From positions 52,484 through 116,483 of the forward strand of contig SFKX01000010.1 in NCBI GenBank assembly GCA_004553625.1: a stretch of 64,000 nt of DNA, in the 5' to 3' direction. This DNA comes from Clostridiales bacterium (lineage in GTDB: Bacteria; Bacillota_A; Clostridia; Oscillospirales; Oscillospiraceae). The notes under the pieces were generated by a model. That model saw nothing but the letters and a program-made list of their open reading frames with translations. It made no database searches and was not told the origin of the DNA. Positions within the stretch are counted from its first letter, which is position 1; every line of letters starts with the position of its first letter. Both the position numbers and the translations under genes were made by a program. Shown here piece by piece: positions 26,841 through 35,284 of the stretch.

Positions 26841-27953
26841 TTACACTGGATTCAGTTCCTCGTCGAGCCAGGTGTCGTGCTCCGAGAGCTTTCTTGTGAA
26901 TATCCTTGCGTTGTCCTCGGGGTACTTGTTCTGGTGGAACTTGAATATCGTCTCGTCCGTATCCGGCAGCCTGCCGATCATCTCAATCTTACCGCGCGGG
27001 TGGCTCATGGCGTAGCGCACCGCCTTGCCCAGCCCGCTCTGCATCGCCTTTGCGCCGTCCACAATGCCAATGCCCTCAGCTATCGGCACCTGGAACCGGC
27101 CTTTTACGCCCGTCACGGGGCGGCACTGGAAGATGTAATACGGCGCAACGTTCATCGCCGTAAGACCTCTCAGCAGCTCGCCCAGGACCTCCGGCTTGTC
27201 GTTCACGCCGCGCAGGAGCACGGTCTGGTTCCGCAGCTGTATTCCCCGCGTGAGCAGCGAGTCTATCGCCCGCTTTGCCTCAGCAGTCAGCTCCCTCGGG
27301 TGGTTGAACTGCGTGACCACCACAACGGCCTTTTTCCTGGCGTAGCTCTTGAACATGTCCAGCAGGGCGGGGTCGCCGTAGATGCGCTCCGGCAGCGTCA
27401 CCGGCAGGCGGGACCCGAAGCGGATGAAGTCCAGGTGCTCAATGGCGCACAGCCCTGCCAGATAGCGTTCGATGACGCTGTTGGGATTCATGAGCGCGTC
27501 GCCGCCGGAGATGAGGACATTCCGCACCTCCTCGTGCTCCGCAACATAGGCGATGGCCTCGTCCGCAACACGGTTGAGCTCGTCCTCCGTCAGCCCTACC
27601 ATGCGCTTTCTGAAGCAGTGGCGGCAGTACATCGCGCACTGATTCGTCGAGAGCAGCAGGACCGTCGGTCCGTATTTGTGCTGCAAGCCCTCCAGTTTGG
27701 TGTTTGAGGCCTCGCCGCTCGTATCAAACGAGCCATCAGGGTCCATCTCATCCGTGGAGGGTATGCACATCCTGGCGATGGGGTCATCCGGGTCCGAGGT
27801 ATTGACAAGGGATAGGTAATAAGGCGTTATCATCATGGGAAAACGTTCTGCTATCTCTTCTCTCCGTTCTGCCTCCTCCGGTGACAGCCCAAGCCTTTGT
27901 ACCAGCGCGTCCATGGATCTTACGCCGTTCTCCAATTCTTTCTGCCAGCTCAT
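26841..27953 (-). CDS. KamA-family radical SAM protein (lysine 2,3-aminomutase-like)
   Basis: About 370 residues. The start is ATG 27953 with GAAGGTG upstream; an in-frame ATG 18 nt earlier lacks a good site. The SAM cluster motif is NQCAMYCRHCFRKRMVG, followed by NVLISGGDALMN, IRFGSRLPVTLPERI, QFNHPRELT, QTVLLRGVND and PYYIFQCRPVTG, the hallmark blocks of the KamA/EpmB family. Members move amino groups with PLP and SAM, or modify EF-P. The substrate here cannot be assigned from sequence alone, and no EpmA or EF-P gene is adjacent. Divergent from the DNA glycosylase gene. Confidence 0.87.
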   Translation of the reverse strand: MSWQKELENGVRSMDALVQRLGLSPEEAERREEIAERFPMMITPYYLSLVNTSDPDDPIARMCIPSTDEMDPDGSFDTSGEASNTKLEGLQHKYGPTVLLLSTNQCAMYCRHCFRKRMVGLTEDELNRVADEAIAYVAEHEEVRNVLISGGDALMNPNSVIERYLAGLCAIEHLDFIRFGSRLPVTLPERIYGDPALLDMFKSYARKKAVVVVTQFNHPRELTAEAKRAIDSLLTRGIQLRNQTVLLRGVNDKPEVLGELLRGLTAMNVAPYYIFQCRPVTGVKGRFQVPIAEGIGIVDGAKAMQSGLGKAVRYAMSHPRGKIEMIGRLPDTDETIFKFHQNKYPEDNARIFTRKLSEHDTWLDEELNPV

Positions 27954-27992
27954 AGCTGCACCTTCTTTCACTTTTAGAATTTAACGCATAAC

Positions 27993-28021
27993 ATTATACC
28001 ACATTTTCCAAGCTCTCACAA
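27993..28021 (-). promoter_or_regulatory. Predicted promoter for the KamA-family gene
   Basis: On the minus strand TTGTGA (28021-28016) and TATAAT (27998-27993) are 17 nt apart, 40 nt before the start codon. Confidence 0.6.
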
Positions 28022-28034
28022 GCGCCAATTACTG

Positions 28035-28063
28035 TTGAAATATACGAAATGACGTTATATAAT
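28035..28063 (+). promoter_or_regulatory. Predicted promoter for the DNA glycosylase gene
   Basis: TTGAAA (28035-28040) and TATAAT (28058-28063) with a 17-nt spacer, divergent from the promoter at 27993-28021. Confidence 0.65.
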
Positions 28064-28097
28064 CAAGGCAAAACAGACAAAGAATGGTGGGATTTAG

Positions 28098-28922
28098 TTG
28101 GATTTCTTGACCTTTGAACTCTGCGGAGTGCAGGAACTGAACCCGCAGAGGACCTTTGACTGCGGTCAGTGTTTTCGCTGGAACGCGGATGCGGAGGGGA
28201 AATACAGGGGCGTAGCTTCAGGGAAGGCGGCGGTGGTCTGGGCCGAGGCAGGACGGACGTACATAGAGTGCGCCGCTGGGGATATATATTTCTGGCGTGA
28301 CTACCTCGACATGGAGACGGACTATGCCGAGGCCCGACGCAGCATAGAGGTCTGCGACTATCTGCGCGAATGCGCGGCCTACGGCGAGGGTATAAGGATA
28401 CTCCGCCAGGACAAGTGGGAGGCGCTGTGCTCGTTCATCATCTCGCAGTGCAACAACATCCCAAGGATAAAGGGTATAGTGGAGAAGCTCTGCTCGCTCT
28501 ATGGCGAGCCGGTGGAGGCGCCCTGGGGCGAGGCCCGGGCTTTCCCGACGGCGGAGCGGGTAGCGGATCTGAGCGAGGAGGCCCTTGCGCCGCTGCGCTC
28601 GGGCTACCGCACGCCCTACATACTTGCGGCGGCGCGGGCCGTCGCCGGCGGTGACATAGACCTGGACGCGACGGCGCTCTTGCCCTGCGGCGAGGCGCGG
28701 GCGGAGCTCAAGAAGCTCAACGGCGTGGGCGACAAGGTGGCCAACTGCGTCGTGCTCTTCGGTCTGCACCAGCTGGACGCATTCCCGGTGGATGTGTGGA
28801 TAAAGCGTGCGCTGGCGGCGAATATGCCGAAGGGTTTTGACCCCTCGTCGCTGGGCAAATACGCGGGTCTGGCGCAGCAGTATATGTTCTTCCACGCGCG
28901 CGAGACGGCGGACCAAGTCTGA
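28098..28922 (+). CDS. OGG1-type 8-oxoguanine DNA glycosylase/AP lyase
   Basis: The 274-residue protein begins at TTG 28098. The N-terminal OGG_N-like domain (LNPQRTFDCGQCFRW) precedes a helix-hairpin-helix GPD domain with LNGVGDKVANCVVLFGL (catalytic Lys about 213) and FPVDVWIKR (catalytic Asp about 232). Family members excise oxidised guanine and nick the abasic site. The domain order matches the clostridial branch of eukaryote-like OGG1. Monocistronic. Confidence 0.92.
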   Translation: MDFLTFELCGVQELNPQRTFDCGQCFRWNADAEGKYRGVASGKAAVVWAEAGRTYIECAAGDIYFWRDYLDMETDYAEARRSIEVCDYLRECAAYGEGIRILRQDKWEALCSFIISQCNNIPRIKGIVEKLCSLYGEPVEAPWGEARAFPTAERVADLSEEALAPLRSGYRTPYILAAARAVAGGDIDLDATALLPCGEARAELKKLNGVGDKVANCVVLFGLHQLDAFPVDVWIKRALAANMPKGFDPSSLGKYAGLAQQYMFFHARETADQV

Positions 28923-28996
28923 AGTTTTCAGCGCCTGAGCAGGGGACCTTTTGCGTGCTTTATTGCGCAAAGGCGGGCGTTGGGATGCGGAAATGG

Positions 28997-29024
28997 TTGA
29001 CTTAGGGCGTCTATGTGATAAAAT
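28997..29024 (+). promoter_or_regulatory. Predicted promoter for guaB
   Basis: TTGACT (28997-29002) and TAAAAT (29019-29024), 16-nt spacer, 47 nt before guaB. Confidence 0.6.
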
Positions 29025-29070
29025 ATGAGGAATAGCAAAAAACCAAATTCTTTGCGGAGGTGCGTTTCAT

Positions 29071-30555
29071 ATGAATCGTTTTGGCAGCTTTTCCGAGCGC
29101 TTTGTCGGCGAGGGTCTGACCTTTGACGACGTCCTGCTCGTCCCGGCGGAGAGCAGCGTCCTGCCGCCCGACATCGACCTGTCCACGAACCTGACCAAGA
29201 CCATCAGGCTCAACACGCCCATCATGAGCGCGGCGATGGACACCGTGACGGAGTACCGCATGGCCATAGCCATAGCGCGTGAGGGCGGCATCGGCGTCAT
29301 CCACAAGAGCATGCCGATAGACGACCAGGCCGAGCAGGTGGACATGGTCAAGCGTTCGGAGAACGGCGTCATCACGAACCCCTTCTACCTCGGGCCGGAC
29401 AACACCCTCGGCGAAGCGGACGCGCTCATGGCAAAATACCGCATCTCCGGCGTGCCGGTCGTGGATGCCGACGGTGTGCTCATAGGCATCATCACGAACC
29501 GCGACATGAAGTTCGAGGAGAACATGGACAGGCAGATCCGCGAGGTCATGACCAGCGCGGGCCTCGTCACCGGCCGCGAAGGCACGACGCTCGAGGAGGC
29601 CAAGGACATCCTCCGCAGGCACAAAATAGAGAAGCTGCCCATAGTGGACGAGCAGTTCCACCTCAAGGGGCTCATAACGATAAAGGACATAGAGAAGGTC
29701 GTCAAATACCCGAACTCGGCCAAGGACAAGCATGGACGCCTGCTCTGTGCCGCGGCCATCGGCGTGACGAACGACATACTTGACCGCGCCGGCGCTCTTG
29801 TCCAGGCGGGCGTGGACGCGCTCGTGCTCGACTCGGCGCACGGCCACTCGGCAAACATTATGCGCTGCGTGGGCCTCGTGAAGAACGCCTTCCCCGAGGT
29901 GCAGCTCATAGCGGGCAACGTCGCCACCGCCGAGGGTACGGAGGCGCTCATCAAGGCGGGCGCGGACTGCGTCAAGGTCGGCATAGGCCCCGGCTCCATC
30001 TGCACCACCCGCGTGGTCTCCGGCATAGGCGTGCCGCAGATAACGGCGGTGCTCGAGTCCGCCGCAATGGGCGACAAATACGGCATCCCCGTCATAGCCG
30101 ACGGCGGCATCAAGTATTCAGGCGACATCGTCAAGGCCCTGGCCGCGGGCGCGAGGGTCGTCATGATGGGCTCCATGCTCGCGGGCTGCGAGGAAAGCCC
30201 CGGCGAGAGCGAGATATTCCAGGGCAGGCAGTTCAAGGTCTACCGCGGCATGGGCAGTATCGGCGCAATGCAGAAGGGCTCCGGCGACCGCTACTTCCAG
30301 TCCGGCTCTAAGAAGCTCGTCCCCGAAGGCGTCGAGGGCCGCGTCCCCTACAAGGGAGCCGTGTCCGACACGATATTCCAGATGATGGGCGGCCTGCGCT
30401 CCGGCATGGGCTACTGCGGCTGCCCGGACATCGAGTCGCTCCGGACCAAGACCAAATTCGTGCGCATCACCGGCGCGGGCCTCAAGGAGAGCCACCCGCA
30501 CGACATCTATATAACGAAGGAAGCCCCCAACTACACCATGAACCCGCAGGGCTAA
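29071..30555 (+). CDS. guaB: IMP dehydrogenase
   Basis: The 494-residue enzyme makes XMP from IMP, the committed step to GMP. A TIM-barrel core (FDDVLLVPAES, NTPIMSAAMDTVTE) is interrupted by a pair of CBS domains (about 95-215). The catalytic loop is GIGPGSICTTRVVSG with the active Cys, followed by ADGGIKYSGDIVKALAAGA. A GCGGAGGTG site precedes the ATG. cobB starts 31 nt later. Confidence 0.98.
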   Translation: MNRFGSFSERFVGEGLTFDDVLLVPAESSVLPPDIDLSTNLTKTIRLNTPIMSAAMDTVTEYRMAIAIAREGGIGVIHKSMPIDDQAEQVDMVKRSENGVITNPFYLGPDNTLGEADALMAKYRISGVPVVDADGVLIGIITNRDMKFEENMDRQIREVMTSAGLVTGREGTTLEEAKDILRRHKIEKLPIVDEQFHLKGLITIKDIEKVVKYPNSAKDKHGRLLCAAAIGVTNDILDRAGALVQAGVDALVLDSAHGHSANIMRCVGLVKNAFPEVQLIAGNVATAEGTEALIKAGADCVKVGIGPGSICTTRVVSGIGVPQITAVLESAAMGDKYGIPVIADGGIKYSGDIVKALAAGARVVMMGSMLAGCEESPGESEIFQGRQFKVYRGMGSIGAMQKGSGDRYFQSGSKKLVPEGVEGRVPYKGAVSDTIFQMMGGLRSGMGYCGCPDIESLRTKTKFVRITGAGLKESHPHDIYITKEAPNYTMNPQG

Positions 30556-30586
30556 GTCCCCGCGGGCGCGGGAAACGGAGGATGAC

Positions 30587-31303
30587 ATGGACGAAAAGAT
30601 CGAAAAGCTCAAAAGCTGGATAGCGGAGAGCGACAACATCGTGTTTTTCGGCGGCGCGGGCGTCTCCACGGAGAGCGGCATCCCCGATTTCCGCAGCGTG
30701 GACGGGCTGTATAATCAGAAATGGCGCTACCCGCCGGAGACGATCCTGAGCCACACCTTTTTTGAGCGCGACCCGGAGGAGTATTACCGTTTCCACCACG
30801 AGAAGCTGGTCATAGACGGCGCAAAGCCGAACCGGGCGCATCTGCGCCTGGCTGAGCTGGAGCGCGAGGGCAAGCTCAAAGCAGTCGTCACGCAGAACAT
30901 AGACGGCCTGCACCAGGCGGCGGGGAGCAAAAACGTGCTCGAGCTGCACGGCAGCATCCTGCGCGCCTATTGCTCGCGCTGCCGCAAGCCCTTCCCGGCG
31001 GACGAGATGAACCACTGCAAGGGCGTGCCTCACTGCTCCTGCGGCGGTGTGGTGCGGCCTGACATCGTGCTCTATGAGGAACCCCTGGAGATGGACGTCA
31101 TGGAGCGCGCGGTGCGCTATATCCGCAACGCCGATGTGCTGATAATCGGCGGGACCTCGCTGGGCGTGTACCCGGCGGCGGGGCTCATCAACTACTACCG
31201 GGGCAAAAAGCTGGCGCTGGTGAACCTGTCCGAGACGCCGTATGACAGGTACGCAGACCTCGTGATACACGAGAAGATCGGAGAGGTGTTTTCCATCGTA
31301 TGA
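30587..31303 (+). CDS. cobB: Sir2-family NAD-dependent protein deacylase
   Basis: The 238-residue sirtuin has GAGVSTESGIPDFRS, TQNIDGLHQAAGS, the catalytic His in LELHGS, a four-Cys zinc module (CSRC ... CSC with a further Cys in the insert), RPDIVLYEE and GTSLGVYPAAGL. It removes acyl groups from Lys using NAD. The stop overlaps the next start (ATGA). Confidence 0.95.
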   Translation: MDEKIEKLKSWIAESDNIVFFGGAGVSTESGIPDFRSVDGLYNQKWRYPPETILSHTFFERDPEEYYRFHHEKLVIDGAKPNRAHLRLAELEREGKLKAVVTQNIDGLHQAAGSKNVLELHGSILRAYCSRCRKPFPADEMNHCKGVPHCSCGGVVRPDIVLYEEPLEMDVMERAVRYIRNADVLIIGGTSLGVYPAAGLINYYRGKKLALVNLSETPYDRYADLVIHEKIGEVFSIV

Positions 31304-32025
31304 ACCGCACGGACGTGTTGGGCGTGGAATTTGACAACGTGACGATGGCGGAGGCCGTAGAGCGTGCGCTTGAACTGATAGCAGTTCGGGAGTGCCGCTA
31401 TGTGGTCACGCCGAACCCAGAGATAGTCATGCTGGCTAGGGAGAACGCAGAGCTAAAGAGGGCGCTCGCGGGAGCGGCGCTCGTACTGCCGGACGGCGTC
31501 GGCATCGTGAAGGGTGCGGCGATACTTGGCCGACCGATGAAGGGAAAGGTCCCGGGCATAGATTTTGCCTGCGGCGTTATGGCGCGGCTCGCGGAAAAGG
31601 GCGGCAGCGTGTATCTCTTCGGAGCAAAGCCCGGAGTGGCCGAGCTGGCGGCGGAGACGCTTGAGAGCAGATATCCGGGCCTGATAGTGGCGGGGACGTC
31701 GGATGGCTATTTTTCGGACGACGCGCCTATAATAGAGAAGATAAGGGCTGAGCAGCCGGATATGCTGCTGGTCTGCCTCGGCGCGCCGAAGCAGGAACTG
31801 TGGATGGCAAAGGAGGAGGGCAAGCTGCCCGTAGGTCTCATGTGCGGCCTGGGCGGGAGCCTGGACGTCTTTGCCGGAACGGTGAAGCGTGCGCCGGAGA
31901 GCTGGCAGAGGCTGGGCCTGGAGTGGCTGTACAGGCTGATGAAGGAGCCCAGGCGCATAGGCCGCATGATGAAATTGCCCCTCTTCGTCGTCGAGGCGGC
32001 GGGAGAGAGGCTGAGAGGTAAGTAA
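31300..32025 (+). CDS. WecG/TagA/CpsF-family glycosyltransferase
   Basis: The 241-residue GT26 protein shows YVVTPNPEIVMLARENAELK, LVLPDGVGIVKGAAILG, VPGIDFACGVM, YLFGAKPGVAELAAETLE and LLVCLGAPKQELWM. This family adds N-acetylmannosamine(uronic acid) to lipid-linked GlcNAc in teichoic acid or related polymer synthesis. It may feed the polymer attached by the LCP protein at 18.9 kb (inference). Confidence 0.93.
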   Translation: MNRTDVLGVEFDNVTMAEAVERALELIAVRECRYVVTPNPEIVMLARENAELKRALAGAALVLPDGVGIVKGAAILGRPMKGKVPGIDFACGVMARLAEKGGSVYLFGAKPGVAELAAETLESRYPGLIVAGTSDGYFSDDAPIIEKIRAEQPDMLLVCLGAPKQELWMAKEEGKLPVGLMCGLGGSLDVFAGTVKRAPESWQRLGLEWLYRLMKEPRRIGRMMKLPLFVVEAAGERLRGK

Positions 32026-32026
32026 G

Positions 32027-32698
32027 ATGGCTGATAAGGGCAAGCTCATAGTGCTCGAGGGCATAGACGGCAGCGGCAAGTCTGCGCAGTATAGAAAGCT
32101 CAAGGCGCGCTTCGAGCTCGAGGGCATAGATTGCCGGACGATAGTTTTCCCGCGATACGACCAGGAGTCCTCCGCGCTGATACGCATGTACCTGGCGGGG
32201 CAGTTCGGCGCGAACCCGGCAGACGTGGGTCCCTGCGCGGCGTCCATCTTCTACGCGGTGGACAGGTACGCCTCGTATATGACGGACTGGGGCGAGTACT
32301 ACAAGTCCGGCGGCGTCATCCTCTCGGACAGGTACACGACCTCAAACGCCGTACACCAGGGCGCAAAGCTGCCGGAGTCCGAGCAGCCGGCTTTTTTCGA
32401 CTGGCTGTACGACCTGGAATATGTTAAACTCGGCCTGCCGAGGCCGGACCTGGTGGTGTACCTGGACGTGGATTTGGAGACCTCGCTGGCTCGTATGCGC
32501 CACCGCCAGGAGAAAACCGGCAAGGACGGCGACATACACGAGAAGGATGCGGCATATCTGGCCGCCTGTCTCGCAACCGGGGCGAGAGCGGCGGAGCACT
32601 ACGGCTGGCGCCGCGTGGACTTCAAAAAGGACGGACAGATACGCGAGCTGGACGAAAAGCACGAAGAGATCTTTGCCGCGGTCAGGTCAGCGCTGTGA
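32027..32698 (+). CDS. tmk: Thymidylate kinase
   Basis: The 223-residue kinase carries the P-loop LEGIDGSGKSAQ, the FPRYDQESSALIRMYL region, the DRY motif in LSDRYTTSNAVHQGAKL, and a Lys/Arg lid around RMRHRQEKTGKDGD. It phosphorylates dTMP. The stop overlaps the GTG start of the next gene. Confidence 0.93.
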   Translation: MADKGKLIVLEGIDGSGKSAQYRKLKARFELEGIDCRTIVFPRYDQESSALIRMYLAGQFGANPADVGPCAASIFYAVDRYASYMTDWGEYYKSGGVILSDRYTTSNAVHQGAKLPESEQPAFFDWLYDLEYVKLGLPRPDLVVYLDVDLETSLARMRHRQEKTGKDGDIHEKDAAYLAACLATGARAAEHYGWRRVDFKKDGQIRELDEKHEEIFAAVRSAL

Positions 32699-33255
32699 AA
32701 GCGGAAAAATCTAGACTCCGCGGCGAGATAAGGGCCAGGATAGCCGCGCTGGACCCGGATTATATAAGCAAGAGCGACACCGGCATCATGAGAAACACAC
32801 TGAAAATGCCCGGCTTTCGCAGCGCTCATACCGTGTTTGCCTACCTTTCCGTGGACAGGGAATGCGATACAAGGCGCATAGTGGAGCAGCTCAGGTCAAG
32901 CGGAAGGCTCATAGCCCTGCCGAGGAGCCGGAAAGGCGGCGTTATGGACTTTGCGCTCTATGACGGGAAGCTCGACGAGGGTGTGTACGGCATCCCGCAA
33001 CCGCCGGAGGAGGCGGAGACCGCCGAACCGGGCGAGAAAGACTTCATGCTGGTCCCGGCTCTTTGCTGCGACAGAAGGGGCGTAAGGCTGGGCCACGGCG
33101 GCGGCTACTATGACCGCTACCTTGCGGAACACCGCGTAGCCACCGCCTGCCTTTGCCGCGAACGGCTGCTTTTGGAAAAAGTACCGAAGGATTGGAACGA
33201 TTTTGCCGTGAACTACGTCATAACCGAACGGGAGATAATAAAAACAGGGCTCTGA
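32695..33255 (+). CDS. 5-formyltetrahydrofolate cyclo-ligase
   Basis: A 186-residue protein starting at GTG 32695. It has the N-terminal Lys/Arg helix (KSRLRGEIRARIAAL), a FAYLSVDRECDTRRI block and the ATP/folate motif GVRLGHGGGYYDRYL. It returns 5-formyl-THF to 5,10-methenyl-THF. The tmk pairing fits one-carbon and thymidylate supply. Its stop codon lies inside the loop of a hairpin terminator used by the opposite strand. Confidence 0.93.
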   Translation: MKAEKSRLRGEIRARIAALDPDYISKSDTGIMRNTLKMPGFRSAHTVFAYLSVDRECDTRRIVEQLRSSGRLIALPRSRKGGVMDFALYDGKLDEGVYGIPQPPEEAETAEPGEKDFMLVPALCCDRRGVRLGHGGGYYDRYLAEHRVATACLCRERLLLEKVPKDWNDFAVNYVITEREIIKTGL

Positions 33256-33265
33256 CGAGCCCTGT
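33244..33265 (-). terminator. Terminator of the Cys-rich peptide gene
   Basis: Perfect 9-bp stem ACAGGGCTC/GAGCCCTGT with loop TGAC. On the minus strand it is followed by TTTTATT. It overlaps the last codons of the cyclo-ligase gene on the other strand. Confidence 0.7.
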
Positions 33266-33283
33266 GCCGGGAGTTACGCTGCT

Positions 33284-33418
33284 TCAGCAGCAGGAGTTGC
33301 AGCAGTTGCTGCTGCTCTCGCAGCTCGAGCTGCAGCCGCAGTTGCCGCCGCAGCAGAAGATGAGCAGGAGTATGATGATGATCCAGAAGCAGCTTCCGTT
33401 TCCATTTCCGCAGAACAT
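33284..33418 (-). CDS. Small Cys-rich membrane peptide (HCB protein 13-like)
   Basis: A 44-residue gene on the strand opposite its neighbours. It encodes a short Gly/Asn/Cys head, one hydrophobic segment (FWIIIILLLIF, residues 11-21) and a Cys/Ser/Asn/Gly-rich tail; 11 of 44 residues are Cys. AAAGG lies 10 nt before the ATG and a terminator follows. Similar tiny proteins in Clostridia are annotated 'chorion class high-cysteine HCB protein 13' (from memory); no function is established that I know of. The pattern of helix plus Cys tail argues against chance. Confidence 0.72.
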   Translation of the reverse strand: MFCGNGNGSCFWIIIILLLIFCCGGNCGCSSSCESSSNCCNSCC

Positions 33419-33586
33419 TTAATCGACCTTTCTCCGCGCTATGTGATTTACCCGGGCCCGGCCCCGCGCGGGGGGCGGGCGAGGCTGGTTATCTGGCGTA
33501 GTGGACGGCGCCGGCGCCGGATTTGCGCCGTCTGAGCCATAATATGCCCGGCGCGGCAAACACGTTACTTGGGAGAACCGAGGAAA

Positions 33587-35143
33587 ATGCAGAACAATTT
33601 TGACAAGCTCAATGAAATATTCGGCGTAAAGCCCGAGGGCGGGGAAGAGACCGCAGCAAAGGAAGAGGCCAGGGAACCGGAAACGGCGCCCGAGCAGGCC
33701 GCTGCGCCAGAGCCGGCAGGGGAAGAGACAAAGGTCATAAAGCCTCTTCGCGACAGCCAGCCGGTGCCGGAGAAGCCCGCTGAAGAGGCACCGCAGGAGG
33801 AAACGCCGGCGCCTGATGACGAGGGCGGCGAACCCGAGGAAAAGTCTGCCCCGCACTTCAAAGGTCCCCTGAAATTCATAGACAGCTTTATCTATGACCC
33901 GAAGAAACACGAAAAGGACGCGGAGGAGGCGGCAAAACAGCCGCACGAACCTCCCGAGGATGAGCCGGAAGAGCTGGACGACGAGGACGAACCCATCGAG
34001 CCGCGCGACTACCAGCCCATACGCGGCCGGAGAGACGGCAAGACGGGCTGCCTGGGCGGGCTCATGTACTTTGCCTTTGTTGTCAGCCTGAGCATCATCC
34101 TGGCCTGCGTCGTGTGGATGGCGGCTTCCGACGTGCTCGCGCTCAACAAACCGCTGGAGGACGGAACTGTCACTCTGCCGCAGAGCATCTTCACGGAAAA
34201 GGTCATAGAGGTCGAGAACGAGGACGGCACGACCACCACGAAAACCGTCATGAGCGCTGATATAGACTATGTGGCAACGGCGCTCAAGGACGCTGGCCTC
34301 ATAGAATACAAGCCGCTGTTCAAGCTGTTCTGCAAGGTCGTGGACGCGGATATCAAAATAGACCCCGGCACCTATAAGCTCAACACCAAGTGCGACTATA
34401 ACGCGCTGGTCCTGAGAATGCAGACGGCCTCGGCGTCCATGGTGGCGACGACTGTCATGTTCCCAGAGGGCTATACGATGCAGCAGATATTCGAAAAGCT
34501 GGAGACTGAGGGCATCTGCTCCGTTGAGGACCTGATGGAGGCCGCCGCGAACTACTCTTATAATTACCCCTTCCTGGACTGGGCCGAGCCCGGCGACGCG
34601 AGCAGGCTTGAGGGCTACCTCTTCCCGGACACCTATGAATTCTATCAGGGAATGCAGGCCTCCAGCGCGATAAACAAGTTCCTCCTGAACTTCCACGGCA
34701 AGCTCACGGCGGATATGTATACCCAGGCCTCGAAGCTAAACATCTCGCTGCACGAAGCGGTGATAGTGGCGTCCATGATAGAGGCAGAGGCGGCTAACGA
34801 TTCCGAACGCGCGAACATTGCCGCCGTCATCTACAACCGCCTGAAACAGGGTATGCCGCTGCAGATAGACGCGACAGTCATGTACGCGCTGGGCGAGCAC
34901 AAGGAGTACCTGACGACGGAGGACCTCCAGGTGGACAGCCCGTACAACACCTATACCAACACTGGCCTGCCCGCAGGACCGATATGCAATCCGGGCCTTG
35001 CCTCGATAAACGCGGCGCTGAACCCCTCTGATGCCAGCTATCTCTACTATGCGCTGGACGTTGAGAGCGGAACGCACAGGTTCTTCACGAGCTACAGCGA
35101 GTTCGAGGCCTTCACGGCCACGCAGGACTACACGGCGGGATAA
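33587..35143 (+). CDS. mltG: Endolytic murein transglycosylase MltG (YceG-like)
   Basis: About 518 residues from ATG 33587. A long acidic, Pro/Glu-rich cytoplasmic region (1-145 or so) is followed by one transmembrane helix (LMYFAFVVSLSIILACVVW). The periplasm-facing MltG domain includes MFPEGYTMQQIFEKLE, LEGYLFPDTYEF, SMIEAEAANDSERANIAAVI with the catalytic Glu, YNRLKQGMPLQIDATVMYAL, and SPYNTYTNTGLPAGPICNPG. It cuts nascent glycan strands. Confidence 0.94.
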   Translation: MQNNFDKLNEIFGVKPEGGEETAAKEEAREPETAPEQAAAPEPAGEETKVIKPLRDSQPVPEKPAEEAPQEETPAPDDEGGEPEEKSAPHFKGPLKFIDSFIYDPKKHEKDAEEAAKQPHEPPEDEPEELDDEDEPIEPRDYQPIRGRRDGKTGCLGGLMYFAFVVSLSIILACVVWMAASDVLALNKPLEDGTVTLPQSIFTEKVIEVENEDGTTTTKTVMSADIDYVATALKDAGLIEYKPLFKLFCKVVDADIKIDPGTYKLNTKCDYNALVLRMQTASASMVATTVMFPEGYTMQQIFEKLETEGICSVEDLMEAAANYSYNYPFLDWAEPGDASRLEGYLFPDTYEFYQGMQASSAINKFLLNFHGKLTADMYTQASKLNISLHEAVIVASMIEAEAANDSERANIAAVIYNRLKQGMPLQIDATVMYALGEHKEYLTTEDLQVDSPYNTYTNTGLPAGPICNPGLASINAALNPSDASYLYYALDVESGTHRFFTSYSEFEAFTATQDYTAG

Positions 35144-35161
35144 CGCAAAACGAGCTGAGCA

Positions 35162-35190
35162 GCGCGGACTTGAGTCCGCGCCGCTTTTTT
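35162..35190 (+). terminator. Rho-independent terminator of mltG
   Basis: GCGCGGAC/GTCCGCGC stem (35162-35181) followed by a run of six T. Confidence 0.85.
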
Positions 35191-35204
35191 GCACCGATTC
35201 GGGC

Positions 35205-35233
35205 TTGTTTTCCTGGGAAAGGTCGTATATAAT
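35205..35233 (+). promoter_or_regulatory. Predicted promoter for ptb
   Basis: TTGTTT (35205-35210) and TATAAT (35228-35233), 17-nt spacer. Confidence 0.55.
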
Positions 35234-35284
35234 GTATAAGGGGTAGGATTTGCCTCGTGATTATGGAAAACGGAGATGTGATAA

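Noticed and set aside
33153..33422. + strand 89-residue frame over the end of the cyclo-ligase gene
   Set aside because: Its Gln/Leu-rich composition is the antisense image of the Cys-rich peptide gene, which has the better start and terminator signals.
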